Positions 12,401 through 26,400 are shown, counted from the stretch's first letter. The stretch: DNA of 64,000 nucleotides from Intoshia linei (GCA_001642005.1 LWCA01000023.1:1-64000), one strand, 5' to 3'. Notes: generated by a model not told the origin, from the sequence alone. Numbers and translations: made by a program.

Positions 12401-15400
12401 TATAAAGATGCGCAAAATTATCGTCTAGCGAATCATAAACACTGAATTGATAAAAAACCGATTCCAATGAGAAAACTGAATAAATATAAAAAAATATAAA
12501 TTGGAAAATTAATTGTTATGGAAATAATTATTACTATGAAATTTACTATACAAAATAAATTAAATTTTGCTCATTTTCATATTTTGAAGTGCTTTGCCCC
12601 AGGGTTTTTTTTAATCGTTTTTATATAATTTTTTGATAATTGTGTATCATTCAACCCCATCTTTCACGTATGGGATGGCACTTTTGTATTTTCGCAAAAA
12701 AGTGAAAAAATTTACATCCCTAATATACATATTATATTGTAGGTAAAGATACTCTAAACCAGTAAATCGCAACGTGTTCCATGTGTATTTGGATAGTGTT
12801 CACAGATAATTTTTGGTGGTCCATATAGACCAGTGGTTCCCAATTCAAATAATGTACGGACCCCATTTCAAAATATTTAATTTTTTTGAACCCAACGGAA
12901 ACATTGTTTTATTTGTTTAATTTAATTTAATTCGGAAAATTTAAACAATTGTTAAAAAATTAAATGTTTTTTCTCATAAGATTGGTTTTTTCAAAAAAAT
13001 ATCGGTAAAAGTCGATTTTACCCTGAGTCTTTGAAATGGTATTTTTTATTAAATTTTATTCATGGTGGGATAAAAGTGGGATTTTCAAAATAATAATGTA
13101 GCGGTCGTCTAGGCTTTGGGATAAATTCTCAACATCTGGCAACTCTGTAATAAATATTAAAAATAACAACAGTTGATAAAAAATTGTAGTAATGAGATTA
13201 ATTAAAAAAAATTTTTAAAGAACAATTTGCTTAAAATGGTATTTGTTATCAAGATCGAAATTAGCAAGCCTTCTTCAAATTATATAAAAGCTTTACATAC
13301 ACTTGTATTACAAAAATACAGATATTTACATTCTGATAAAATATTGTACCTAATAGGACTTGAATCATGATATATGGTATGACAGAGCCGAACCTATCAT
13401 ACTCGAAGCCTTAAAATAAACCACGCAAAATCCTTTTTCCAACCATGCGTATTGATATAAATAATAACCCATTCTCCACGGTCCTGCATTTGACAGACAA
13501 AACAGTTATAAAATTTAAAAATGTATTATTTTTTGACGCTTAATTAGGGGAAAAGGTGCTTTTATTTTACAACATTTTTGTCGAATCAACCGATGAGGTT
13601 TCGATATGGTAGTTTCAGATCCGTGTCGGCGTTTACCTTACTTTTCTACTTTACATTACCTTATTTTAGGGTCACAAATTCAATTAAAAATTTTTTATTT
13701 TCTACTCATTGCCTAATCTTTAATTTAAGTTAATCACCAAATTGTTTAAAAAAATTATTAGTGGGCTACAAACAAGTGGTTAAGGTACACTTACTATAAA
13801 TTAAATATTTAGTCTTTATAAAAATTGTTAAAATCACTATGCGGGAGATTTTATCTACGATTTTAGTAAATAGGGCATATTATAATCCTACAAAATAAAT
13901 TTTTATTTTGATGTTTAGGCAGCTAGATGGCTATGGTACATATCAGCCGATTTACACATGTATTTGGTTGCTCCATTTTTCATCGTAATACTATATAGGT
14001 ATTTAATATTTAAGTCATTAGAGAAGTCATTCTCAAATTTTATTCAAGCTTATTTAAACAAGGGTAGCGTCTCTTAAAGTAATTAAGTAATTAGTATCAT
14101 TAATTATTATAAATCTCTTCAATTTTTAAAATACTTTGGTTTGTGTTCTTATTCTTACTTATATAACTTACTTGTACGTTGTTGTTTATAAAACAAAAAT
14201 GGCTAGAAATGTCTGTTTATATGCATTTATTAGAAAAGTAGAAGAAAACAAATGCACTGTCAAAACCACAAATTACTTTTTTTTACAAATGAAAAGAGTT
14301 TTTGAATTTTAAAAAACACAAAGTCTTAGACAGTTTTTAAAATCATCAGTATTATTATAAATTTCCAACCTTAAAAACTTTTGCATCTCCATAATAAAAA
14401 GTTCAAACTACCCAGAATTTTAATAAATGAAAAAAACTAAAAACGAGAAAAGCCCTAGAATTTAAATAAAAGAGCTAATGCAGTTATTACCATTTGACAT
14501 AAAAAAATTCAATATCAGTTATGATTTATTTACTTAATGAATTATTCACTAATTAATAATAATAATAAATTGAATGCATTACTACATGTATAATATAATA
14601 CATAATTATGTACTGTAATATAAAATTAATGTTGTAATTTTAAAATTCATCAATTTTTAGAAAACCAAAATATGGAGTCATTCTATATTCAATAATTGCA
14701 ATGTTTATAATTTTTTATACTGGGATCCTTACCTATACTAGACAATTTCCAATTTTTATAAATCACTCAATACGGGATTCGCTAAAATCGTAAAAAATTA
14801 TTACGTTAATATTAAATTGTATTAGATTTGACATGATGAATACTATTTATTTTCCAACATGGTTTCATTTTCATTCCTATTTGATTGGCATTCTATGTGC
14901 TTATGTTGTTTACAATAACAAATACAAGAAAATACAATTTACATCAAAGGTAACTTGAGTTTAAAGTAATTCAATAATCATTCTTGAAATCCGATCAAAT
15001 TTAGTGGTTCTAAATCTTTTCATGTTGCGTCACCCAATTCATAAATTTGAAAATCTGGAATCAACCATAATGTAATAGTGTTGACAGCTGCCAGTGCTTA
15101 TTCCTTAAATTAAAATTACCGTATTTAGGCAACCAATAAAATTATATGGACAATTTTAATAATACTAATATCAATAATTGCATTTTACTCCAACAACGCT
15201 TTATACGAGGAACAATCTTTACAGTTTAAAACGATATACAATGCAATCATGCCATTCGTTTGGTCGTCCAGTGTATCTTGGATAATTTATTCTTGTGCAA
15301 CAAATAATTGTAGTAATTTTTAAATTTTCGTTTATCTAGCCGGTAGAATTAAAATATTATGATATCAGCATTTTCCATGACAGATGAAAATAACATGATT

Positions 15401-16020
15401 ACAACCCACTTCAGATATCATTGAATTAAATAGTTAATATTACTCGTCTATCGGCATATACATGTATATTAATGTGTAAATCTAAATCCACGTGATAATA
15501 TCGATATTTTTATTTTCCCAATGTACCATCCATCAAATTCATTCAATCCGCGTTAAAATTAAAATTAATAAAACTTACTTATTAACGTATCAAATAATTT
15601 GAGCGCCATTTTATGCACAGGTAATATTTCAGATACGAATTGTATGTTTCTTAGGTTTTATCATTATTTTTTAATTTCAATATAGATTGGTTGAATTATT
15701 TATTGTCCAATCATTATTTTAAATTACAAAGCAGATTGACTTATGCACTTTATATCACACATCCATTTGTGCAAAGATATTTCTTTTTCAATTTAAGTCA
15801 GCCTTTATATTTCCAGCCAGTAGTTCACGTAATATTTTTTTATTAAAAATTACAATACGTTTGATAAAACATTATTTAGATATTTATCTTCTTTGGATTA
15901 TGTTTAGTCAACACGTTTGTATCGATAATTGTAACAGTCTTAATTCAATATCCAATCAACAATTTATTCAACATCAAAGTCAATCAAATGAAATTGTCAA
16001 CTAATAAAAGTAAACAGTAA
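9421..16020 (+). CDS. NRF-6-like membrane acyltransferase, copy 2 (complete)
   Basis: Complete sister of the upstream gene. I chose the ATG at 9421 because it opens a signal peptide (MIIVFFILLSSSSIYS) directly before the NRF domain, which contains the hallmark LDALGKPPSG and paired cysteines. Exons: 9421-9541, 9587-9750, 9822-9912, 9979-10051, 10100-10173, 10212-10385, 10456-10549, 10813-10911, 10955-11123, 13919-13998, 14661-14789, 14826-14949, 15129-15312, 15686-15828, 15880-16020. Several introns are only 45-50 bp; the one at 9542-9586 is 45 bp and in frame, so it looks like coding sequence in a naive ORF. The acyltransferase-3 Arg/His pair is in GLRTIGKYGIIYGHY. Late signatures are RWLWYISADLHMYLVAP and SRLTYALYITHPF. 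It starts 45 bp after the stop of copy 1. The 2.8 kb intron 11124-13918 carries R1, a foldback element and a MITE fragment. Confidence 0.9.
11124..13918. repeat. 2.8 kb repeat-filled intron of acyltransferase copy 2
   Basis: In order: a short palindromic repeat at 11224-11262 (TTATGTACTACGTACAAACA), also found near 27558, 58531 and inverted near 36860; an R1 copy at about 11335-12180; a foldback element at about 12184-12726; and a MITE fragment from 12832 whose left end (CAGTGGTTCCCAATTCAAAT) matches the 5299 element but which lacks a right end. From 13110 to 13918 I see no named feature. Confidence 0.65.
12184..12726. mobile_element. Foldback/MITE with long inverted ends
   Basis: The left arm begins TTAGCGGTGTAAA and contains TATCAAAAGTGCACCC. 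The right arm ends with the inverse (TTTACATCCCTAATATA, with AAAAGTGAAAAAA inside). An internal pair CCCTGGGGCA / TTTGCCCCAGGG is also inverted. Related partial copies occur at 37768-37935 and 56696-56860, both close to assembly Ns. No ORF. Confidence 0.6.
13999..14660. other. Intron of acyltransferase copy 2, nothing recognised
   Basis: AT-rich intron without ORFs or repeats that I could match elsewhere in the window. The 15313-15685 intron is similar. Confidence 0.5.
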
Positions 16021-16392
16021 ATATTCACATTGGAAAATAAGAATTTTGAAATTGAAATTGAAATTGAAATAAATTTATAAACGTAACATTTTAATACTAA
16101 TCATTAATTTCATCCAAATAAAACTTGTACATATCACTGTATCGTTCATATGCAGACTAAATTTATCATATTTTAGAAATTGATTAAAATATTAAAAAAA
16201 TAAGATATACAAAATTTACTATAAGATTTTGTACCATTTTCATATTTGAAATAAAGATTCTTCAGGTAATAAATTTAGATCAAGTCCATTATTGATTAAA
16301 ATCCAATAAAATAGGAAATTCAAAAAGTCAAATGAATCAGATTTTATCATTTAAATTATGATTTATGGTTACAATAACTTTAATATTAATAA
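16021..16392. other. Convergent intergenic spacer
   Basis: Separates the acyltransferase stop (16020) from the minus-strand gene stop (16393). It contains a short TTGAAA microsatellite (about 16047-16070) and AATAAA words on both strands (for example near 16117) that could serve polyadenylation. Confidence 0.5.
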
Positions 16393-17188
16393 TTAATTAA
16401 AAACCTTTCGATAAAAGAAATTTTTATCCATATCAAAAGTGATATCCAAAAATTCGATGAGATAATTAATTTTAACATTAATTTTTTTAATTAATTTTTG
16501 AGTTTCCCTGTCAGCCTGGGCTGCAACAATATTGATTTTACGTTGAGCTAAATATTAAGTAATAAATTAATTCTTATAAGAATTATGATTGTGTGAATAT
16601 CGAGTTTTAAAATAACAAGCTGAATTATTCTAAATACAAATTAGTAGTTGTATTGCAATATTTAATTCGAATCAATTTAATTTTCAAATATTTTTGAAAA
16701 GGTAATGGACCAATGGACGACGTTTAAGAGTCTTTTTGTAATGAATGGTTAGTGGACCGTTGGCATATCAACGAATCCACGCTACTTTGTTTGAGAAATA
16801 GCAATTATAGTTTATGATATTTACCTAGTATTGGACTGGAAGAATTAAATTTCATATTGAATACAGTTTGAAAGATATTTTCAATGGGCGACATCAAAAT
16901 ATATTTATTCAAGTCTAAATAAAAAAAATGTACACATTAACTGAAAATAACCATCAATAAAATCGTAATAGACTTGCAAAATAGTCAAAATTTTTGATAT
17001 ATCTACAGATTTTAATGTAAGAACCTAAACATTAAGGTTTAAATTACTTACAATTTACAGGATGTTAATATTAATAGGATGTATAAATTTTACTGTATTT
17101 TCAAAGTGTCTACGTTTAAAAATCAATTCTTGTTTGATAATTTTTTTGTCTTTATCCGATAAATGATTAAATTTATCTGCCCATTTAT
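16393..17188 (-). CDS. Unrecognised minus-strand gene, at least three exons
   Basis: I do not recognise the family. Exon-like segments on the minus strand, 5' to 3': 17059-17188 (KWADKFNHLSDKDKKIIKQE, basic and helical), 16825-16914 (MSPIENIFQTVFNMKF) and 16393-16551 (INIVAAQADRETQKLIKK... ending at a TAA at 16393-16395). The last two join in phase (G|CT). The junction between the first and second did not resolve in phase, so an unseen exon or two separate genes are possible. The composition suggests a soluble, coiled, basic protein. It lies directly downstream (about 260 bp) of the OS-9-like gene on the same strand, so it might also be a 3' part of that transcription unit. Confidence 0.5.
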
Positions 17189-17446
17189 CTAGATAATAAG
17201 TATACAATATCAAAAAATACAGTACATTGTCATTGTACTTAATTTTTATATTTTTTAAATGTATGCTACTGTCCGCTCAGAAATTCATAGCAATTATAAC
17301 ATACAATTGAAATTATATTGAAATTTTTTCAATATCATTCCAAAACTGAGATAAAAATTCAACAAGTAATCATTATTATATACAACTACAAAATAACCCA
17401 TGGCTTTAAATATTTTTAGTTATCAAAAAGTGAATAAGTTAGTTCG

Positions 17447-20400
17447 TTATCTTAAATTGCCTGAAATTGTAAACGGAAATTATAGCATACATTATAAAAA
17501 AATAACCATATTTATTATTTTTGAGATAATGTATAAATTTCATTTTGTTATTGTTAACATGATTTTTATAATCTAAATCATTTAATAATGGACGGCAGGA
17601 TATTTTAACAGACTCTTCATTTATTTCTTCTGCATACAATATATGACTGCAGAGATCTTTCGTTTGTAAAATTAAAACGTAATTGCAAATATTTTCTTCA
17701 TATATTGTTATTTTTTCCACACCTCCTTTGCTACACATTATCTACAATTTAATATAATAATAAAAGCAATACCATTCTCCAATACCAATATCGACAATGG
17801 ACAAATTTTAAAATTTCTTGTTAATTAAATTAAAAAATGTTATTTTTACCATAACAGGAAATTTTTTAATATTTTCTAGTCTCAATTTTCCAAATTATAA
17901 TTTAATTTTAAAAAATTCAGTTCTTTTATTTTTATTGTACTATTCATTTATAAATTTGCAATTTGCAATTTGCAAATAATACTTTTCTAGTAGTTAAAGC
18001 AGTTTGACCTTATCATTTAACTATATAAAGAACATGTAAATAAATGATCCTTACCTTCACAACAGTTGAACGAAATGCGTCAATTTCTTTGCAGTATTTT
18101 CCAATTATATACTTTTGTTCAATATACCCATCCTATTAAATTAAGAATTGTAAAAAACAAAATAATAACAGTAGACAATAAAAGACAAAATACGTACTTT
18201 AAGTGTAAAAGAATCTTCCTCGTATGACCCAAGAGACGTTTCTCTAATTTCTTCATCCTTTATACCTACATTATGATGACATAATTATAAATAATATAAA
18301 ATTTGTTATAATAAATATTATGTCAATAATGTATAATTATTTAATATTAATCTTTTTTGAATACACGTGAGAAATAATCATCAAGAAATAAATTATATGA
18401 ATCGATACATAATGGTATTTACTTCTAATGAACATACAATATTACGTATGCGTTCATAGATTGATTCACGCTATTGTAGTGATAGCTACTATGCTACTAT
18501 GTAGAATATAGTAGCAATAAAAAAAATAAAGGAACTCTGATGAATATTAACCATAAACCAGATACCATAATAATTATAAAAAATTGCGATTTCTTTAGAT
18601 TTAGATCTAATGCTAACAATTTATCGCAATATTTTTATCAATAAAAAATTTAAAAATCTAAATTAACACTAATGTAAATAATACAATATTAATATGTAAT
18701 TAATGTGTCATTGAACACAAATACATTAATAATGCGTTAATCAATGTATTTTTTATCAATTATCATTATTTTACTGTATATCTGCCTAATCATCGTAGTA
18801 ACCGTATCCATGATTTCATCGCTATAACGTTATACTCTCAATACAGCCATAAATATTTAATTAAAAAAATGGCGGTATTGATATCCTGATTGTATTTTGT
18901 TTTTTCATCCTTTCTAATCAATATGTAAATACAAGAGTTAACAACCAGTGTGCGCTAAAACAGTTCCCTATAAATTAATCATGCAAAACAAATAAATGCA
19001 TTGTCACTAAAATTTAATCTGCTTAAAGTGGTGACATATGTAATACAAATGTTAATTTGTAGCTATTTTAACGTGGAAAATAATAATAATTTATCCTTAG
19101 TTTTTTAAATATGACATTTGAACAACATTAAAATTTGAATAAAAACAAAATGCAAAATAATATTAAAAATACAATGGAAAACGCTACTGAGGAATATGAT
19201 GGGTACCTTTTTTCAACCGATTCGGTAATTGAAATATCTGCACCGAAAACCCGAAGATCTGGCATTCATTCGTTAACGTGTACAGAAATCAACATAAAGC
19301 GTACAACTATAAGTTTAGCCAACAAATTATGTTCAATCAATAGGATAGATACTATGAATAAATTCAGAAAAGTTTATAATGACAGATTGGCTTAATTTTA
19401 CACGTCATAAAATGTCTAAAACAAATGCCAGCCTATAAAAGAATCGAACACTGTGAGATACGGTTTTGTGATAATATGAAAGACGTCATTATGCACATAC
19501 AAGATTGCAAGGACCGCAAAAAATGTAAAATACCTCATTGCTTTTCAACCAGATTGATACTCTCACATGTCACAGATTGTGCAATTCCATCTTGTTTACG
19601 TTGTGAACCTCTGGTAATTCCGTGTGAATGTAAACACTCCTAAACGTGGCCAAAATTTCCACAAAAAAAAAAACAATTTTTACATTGTTAATAAATTTTT
19701 AATTTTAAACTATGAATTATGTATGTAGTCTTCGTCATGAAAATTTAATGCATCTTATAGTGTAATAATCGTTGTTTTTCATCAACCAAATCTGAAAGAT
19801 TATCGAATTTATGGTATATACTAGAATTCTGCATCGGATAATAATATGTTGAGGTAATATGTACGAACGAAACGAAAAACTTTTGTCAGAAACACGAAAT
19901 ACTTCAAGACAATTAAAATTTAATATGAAACAGAAAAATTTTGTAAACTAAATGTTATTAATAATTAACAAAATAACAAATTTATAGTCGAATTAAAAAA
20001 TACCATTTAAAGTCGGTATGCAGTAATTACCCTATGGTTTCTGAAATAGACAATAGGTTATTAGGGACAGCTGTTAAAACAGAAATACGGATAGACTTGT
20101 TTAACATATTTCCGTGGTACGAAATTGAGAAAAAGTTTCCTCACTCTGCTGTCATATGCAGAGAGACTAGATAGGTTCTGCCGTCCTTTACACGTGAACA
20201 ACAAGTCATGATCTCGTCTTACGTAGACATGGTAAGAGAGTACATGATGAAAAGACTCCCGAGTATGTGGACAACGAACATCTGTCGAGCAACATAGTGA
20301 CTAAAATACTTAAGAAAGGTTTGAAACAAAAGAAGTTCAGTATAAAGGATATGACTATTATAATTTAATTTAATATTCTGGTCGTATATTGAAATCTATA

Positions 20401-23400
20401 CGCGACATAAGGTACGTTAGAGAATACGCTATTATAAATAATATCATAGTTGATACTATAGGTGTCTTATCGTTGGATAAATTTCCGAGATATGTAACAA
20501 AGTTGTTAAGTAAAGACGATATCAAAAATTTCAACGAGATAGCGTGTCTCCATTTGCATAAATGCAAGAATTCATTGATAGATGTACTGCAGAATAGAGT
20601 TTTAGATTTAAAGAAAACGACCAAAGCATGAAGAAATTGCAATTGTTCAGAAATTACCAAAAGCAGAGCTCATCTGACAATAGTCTCAACAAGATTTATA
20701 AGCGTAAAACCGGAAAATCAGTCGCTAAAAAGATAAAGGCCAAGATTAACAAACGAATATTCATATTCATATACTGAATGTTCGGACGGAGTATATCTCG
20801 GACTCTTCGAGTTCAGTGATGATGTTAAAAAAAGTGTGTATTATGAAAAGTCTAACAAATAAATACTTAGTACTTACACTGATATAGAATACAGGTTATC
20901 TTATAATAAAACCCGACCAGTATTACTTATTTACCATGAAAAAAAACTGTGATCAGTGATCAGTGATCAGTGATCAGTACTCGACACGATACATACATTA
21001 ACGGATTTTACTTATTTCCTTTTTGAGACGTTATCGATAACTGATAAAATTTATTTTTTAAATAAATTAATAATTTTTTAGAGACTAAAACAAATGTACT
21101 GTTTGGCTCAAATTCGTTTAAAAAAAAATGTAATTGAAAAAATGAATGGAAATTTAAAGCAACAGGTACAAAATTCAATTGACTCAAGAAATCAAGCCTG
21201 CTGACCATTTGAAGCGTCGTACGTCGCAGATTGGGTGCACGAGTAAAAACAAATCGATGATGATTTTTTACAAAAAATTATCTTTAGTGATAAAGCCCAT
21301 TTCCATCTAAGTCAGGGACGTCCAACCCGTGTGTCGAAAATTTTCGAAACTCACAATAATACTGGATCTGGGATAAATTTGCCATAAAAACGCCTTCATA
21401 ATTTCTAATTAACAATACATGTTTTACTATCAAAATAATGTTGATTGTACTATTTTTATAATGTCAGTGATGCTGATCTTAATATATCCAAGATAATAAC
21501 TTCAACATATTTTTGTTTCTGATTCAAAAATATCGTTAAACCAATAAATATTTATGTTGTCACTCAATACTTAATATTTTCACAATCACTTATATTAAGA
21601 TTTAATCTTGATTATTTTTTTACCACACCACCATTTTATCATGTTATCGATTACTAAGAAGAGAAAAATAAAAGATAAAAAAAGAAAATTTAATAGCTTA
21701 TGGACAGAGAAATACTTTGTAATTCAAGTAGAAAATGAAATAGTCTGCCTCATATGTAATGATAAGATGGCCATTTGCAAGGAGTATAATATTAACCGTC
21801 ACTATTATGCTAAGCACGAGTCACAATATAGTGGATTAAACAAAGAAAAAAGAAAAATTAAAATAGATGAGTTAAGGAAAACACTCAGTTCACAACAAAG
21901 TATCCTTAAAAAGCATCTTATTAAAAATAGTGCAAGTACATTGGTTAGTTATTTAATAGCTGAAAAACTGACTCAGACAGGAAAACCTCTGATAGACGCA
22001 AAATTGATAAAAGAATGCATTACAATTGCTTTTAAAGAATACTGTCCAGAGAAAGTAGCCTTATTCAATGAAACGAGTCTGTCACATCAGACAATTGGTA
22101 GAAGAATTGATAAATTAGCAGACAGTATTGTGGAAACATTGCAGACTCAATTATCTAAATGTGTTCACTACAGCCTAGCATTGGACGAAAGTACAGACCA
22201 AAGTGACACCGCGCAATTGGCCATTTTCATAAGATGAATTGATATCAACTTTAACATCATTGAAGAAATGCTAGACTTGTGCCATATGAAGGGTACGACA
22301 ACTGGAAAAGACATAATGGATCATGTTAACGTATCGTTGATAAACATCGAAAAAATAATAATCGATAAAAATCGAAAGGATCGTCGTTTATAGTCATTGA
22401 GTTAATTTTCTCTGAGTTGGAATGAGTTATCCTCGATAAAAAGTCCGCAGATAAATTTTTATCACCTGATCGGTATACAGATTTAAAAATAAATTCCTCT
22501 AGACACAGCAACCAACGCATCGTCATATTATCCACTTTATTTGAATCACGTATGTTTACAATAGGGTTATGGTTTGTAATGTGAGTAAATACTTTCCCCA
22601 GTAAGTAGTATTTAAACTTGTGAGCTGCCCAAAAAAGTGCATATAACTCCTTTTTAAATACACTATATCTCCGCTGAGAGGGAGTAAATAATTTACTTGC
22701 AAAAGAAACAATTTTGCCGTTTGGACTTAATATAGCACCAACTCCATTATTGGAAGCATCCGTTTTCAATTGAAATGATGATACAAAATTTGTATGTATG
22801 ATTAAGGGAGGAGATGACAACATAATCTTTAACTTAACAAACGAAGGATTAGTCATTGCTCCATACAAATTTCTTCCTTTTTTTAGTAGTGATCTAATAG
22901 GGTATAAAATATCTGAGTAGTTTTTGAGGAAACGGCTGTGGTAGTTACATAATCCTATTAACCTACGTGCTTCCTGTACATTCTTTGGTTGGTTGAGTTT
23001 GAGAATAGCATCGACTTTATCGTTATCCATTCTTACTGTTGATCCATTAATCACTTTTTTTACATAGTCAGTTTTTATCGTATTTTTTGTATATATTATT
23101 TTCGTGATCCATTAAATTAAAAAAATAATATCAAATTTCATTTGCATATTTCTTAAAATATCAAAAAAACAATTATTAATTGCTTTTTTTATTGCTTGCT
23201 TGCTTATTTAAAATTGCTGCATAACATGCACTGCACATTTGTAAATTTAAAAAATATTGATTGTCTTTATCATGTGATAATTTTATTTTTGTGGAAAAAT
23301 GGGCGATTCTCCAAAAAAGGTTAAGAACCACTAAACTAATGTAAAACATTGGACCGATATATAGTATAAATGTGAATCATTTGTAAAAACGAAAAAATGT

Positions 23401-26400
23401 ATCCATGCGTATTATGTATTTAAATCAAAAAAATTACTTAAGTTAATTAATCTACCAATAAATGAGCCCAAAAAAAAAGGAAGACCTAAATTAGAAAAAA
23501 ATAAAGTAAATTTAATTATAGTATATTCTTACTGTTCATAATTTATTTTAGTATAAAATGAAAAGAATATAACGTTTGTACAAATATATTTGAAATGTGG
23601 ACTTTATAAAATTCTAAGACGGGTAGTTATTTATATACAGCGTAACAAACAAACAAAAATCGCGTAGCATATTATATAAGTTAGGATAACATGTTTAACT
23701 TGCAATAAAACATGCCTTAACCGCAGGTATAATTTATTAAGGTACCTAAGGACAATTCTTCACATAAACAACGCTGCTAATTTTTCTAATTCTACCAATT
23801 TTTTTGACGGTACAAATTTTTCTGATACTTCTTTTTCATCTTTCTCTTCATATAATTCAATTCCAGGAAACAGTAGACTGGAATTGAAGTTATGCATCTA
23901 TGCAGACTGTCATACATCAATACGCACGATTGATCGATTGACAGGAACACTTTTCAAGATGCACAGCACCCCATTTTCTTTGAAAAACCTTAAATGATTT
24001 AAGAAATGAACCGTTTTCTCTAATATTAGACGAGTCAACGGGAATTTCTTGTGATAAACACCTTTGTATAATTGTTAGATATTGTTCACATTATTATGAT
24101 AAACATTTTTTGAAACAGCGAATATTGATATTTCGAAATGTATCGCAATTGGTATTGAACTGCATCAACAATTGAACTGCATCGGTGCATCAAACTTAAT
24201 TTATGGGCATTAAAAATTCACTGGAAAATATAAGGTTTAGATATAATATAAGGAAAATAAAATCACAGATTTAGATTAATTTGAAAAATTTATTCAAAGT
24301 AAATCTATTTATTTCCCTCTTCTTTACTTTTACAATTTCCCGAGAAATCACTAAAATAAGCCCGTTTTAGGCACTTTTCGAAATTCAGACTGCTTTGATA
24401 CAAATGTGACACTCTCTCACAGCCTTGGACCTGTGAGTCACAAGTGCACTAAATTTAACTCGTGGATTCAAAAAGATTTTTTGTTATAGTGTAATTAAGG
24501 TACATCAGTGTACTTGTGATAATTAACATAAATATATAAATAAAACCTTCTTCATGATATTGAACAATTTTTTTGTTATAACAAAAATTATATGTCCACC
24601 AAGATTCAGTCTATATTGAGATACACTTATATAAAATTTTTTAAGGATTTTCATAGTATCAACGATGTATCTGTGTATCAAACACATCATTAATGATATG
24701 CTTGACTTGATAAATTGCGATTATGAAAGTAATGATTGTAACTTTAATAAACTTTCAGGTTACCACAAAGAAAATTTTTAAAAATGTAAAAAAAGCTATA
24801 TTAACTAGTGCAACCATAAATACCAATACAAATGTAGTACGAATTAAAAACAACACAATTTCGTACTAATTAAATCGTCACAAATACCAATAACATTATT
24901 CAGTGATATACAGGATTTATTGGAAATTTGTAGACCAGTGGTTCCCAAACTTTTTCCACCATGTACCACTTGTTACAAAAAAAAATGCGTGTGGACCACA
25001 TAATTTTTAAAAAAAATTCCCTTAATCCTGAACACGTCACTAAGATAATATTTTTGATTATATATTCCTCTTTAAATCAAAAATTTTACATTAATTTAAC
25101 AAACTAGCTTCAATGCCGTAATTAAAAAAATTCTTAATTTCAAACATACTTATGGCGAACTACCAGTGCCGTATGCGAGATCCTTCCACCGAGGGATCTC
25201 GACGAAATTTTTTATAAAATGGAGGCTTAAATTGAGCATTAAAAAATTCCTGAATATCAACTAATTTGCGTGTTAAATTTAAAATATCAACTCAAGAGTC
25301 TTAGAAAGGTGGATAAAATTATATGACATTATCATTCGTTTACAAAATTTTTTAATGGGCTATTTTTCATTTTTGAAGTGGCGACGGGCTTGCTAGGTTC
25401 GATTCCAGAAACTACAATCGAACTAAGTTAAATTGCTACATAGATTAAATTTAACGCATGTGAAAATTATTCACGTTATTCAGTAAATTTTCACTTCATT
25501 TTGATTAAATGGTGTTTACGTTCACTAATGATAATAATAAATGATCAATACAATTCTAATTTATTATTATTATTGTTAAAAAAAGGTTATCTTTATTTTA
25601 TTTAAATTTTTTTGTGGACCACCTATAGTTTCCTGTGGACCACTTTGGAAACCACTGGTGTAGACGTTCAATGGACATTTTTTTTGAAATTGTTGGATCA
25701 ATATTTACATTTTCAATTTTAATATTAATCGAAATATTTAAAAAATAATGAATGAAAATATATTTAAAATTATTTTTCACCGGGAATGCATAGATTTCTG
25801 GGGTTGAAATTTTGTATTTATATTAACTGAAATAAGCTCTATCAGATTAATCTTTTTTTTTTAATTTTCAGACTGTTAATTATTTCACATTTTGTTAATA
25901 AAATATTTAAGTAATGACCATTAAAAGCAGCTCCAATTAGACAATATAAATTACAATTTTGATGCAAAATTCTTCATAATTTTTGAGTAAATCTTTGGCA
26001 TATGCAGTGTAACGCTGTAATTCTTCAGGAGCCAAATATTCCACACTGGTCACTGAACCACTATCGATTCGGTTCTCATCCGATTTAGTGTAATTTATAG
26101 CATTATAATCACATTGAAATGTTTGATTATTCAAAGTATACAAAACGACGTCACGGTACTAAAATTAAATGACTGATAAACAAGTTGAACAAAAATCGAC
26201 ATCCTCGACATAAGAATTATATTTAGCCTGATTGGCTTAGTTTAAGGCTTAGACTAAGCCTTAACCAAAAAATTTCATCAAATACAAAAATTCAAGGCTC
26301 AACAATCATAGCTTATACAAATTAATTTGTCTACAAAATTAACTATAATTTCAAATTAAATTATCTACAAAATTAACTATAATTTAAAAATAAATTTCCT

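Larger units (their letters stand above)
18266..25954. other. 7.7 kb transposon-laden interval between OS-9-like exons
   Basis: Holds, in order: AT-rich sequence without features (18266-19100), the TAZ1 ORF region (19.1-20.9 kb), a mariner-type fragment, a hAT fragment, a Ty3/gypsy fragment, a second hAT-like fragment, an hAT MITE and R1 pieces (23575-23690 and 25660-25915). A short exon of the OS-9-like gene is expected somewhere here but was not found by eye. Confidence 0.6.

Noticed and set aside
20100-20330. Possible KIX domain downstream of the TAZ1 ORF (as in CBP)
   Set aside because: The readable peptides do not fit the KIX helix pattern, and frames are broken; I could not support a CBP gene.
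20370-20660. 96-codon minus-strand ORF with hydrophobic runs
   Set aside because: It overlaps the more protein-like plus-strand ORF 20389-20631. Its hydrophobicity is the usual mirror of a charged AT-rich frame.
20951-20980. GATCAGT repeats as a CRISPR array or origin
   Set aside because: No spacers, a seven-base unit only, and a eukaryotic context; it is a microsatellite.
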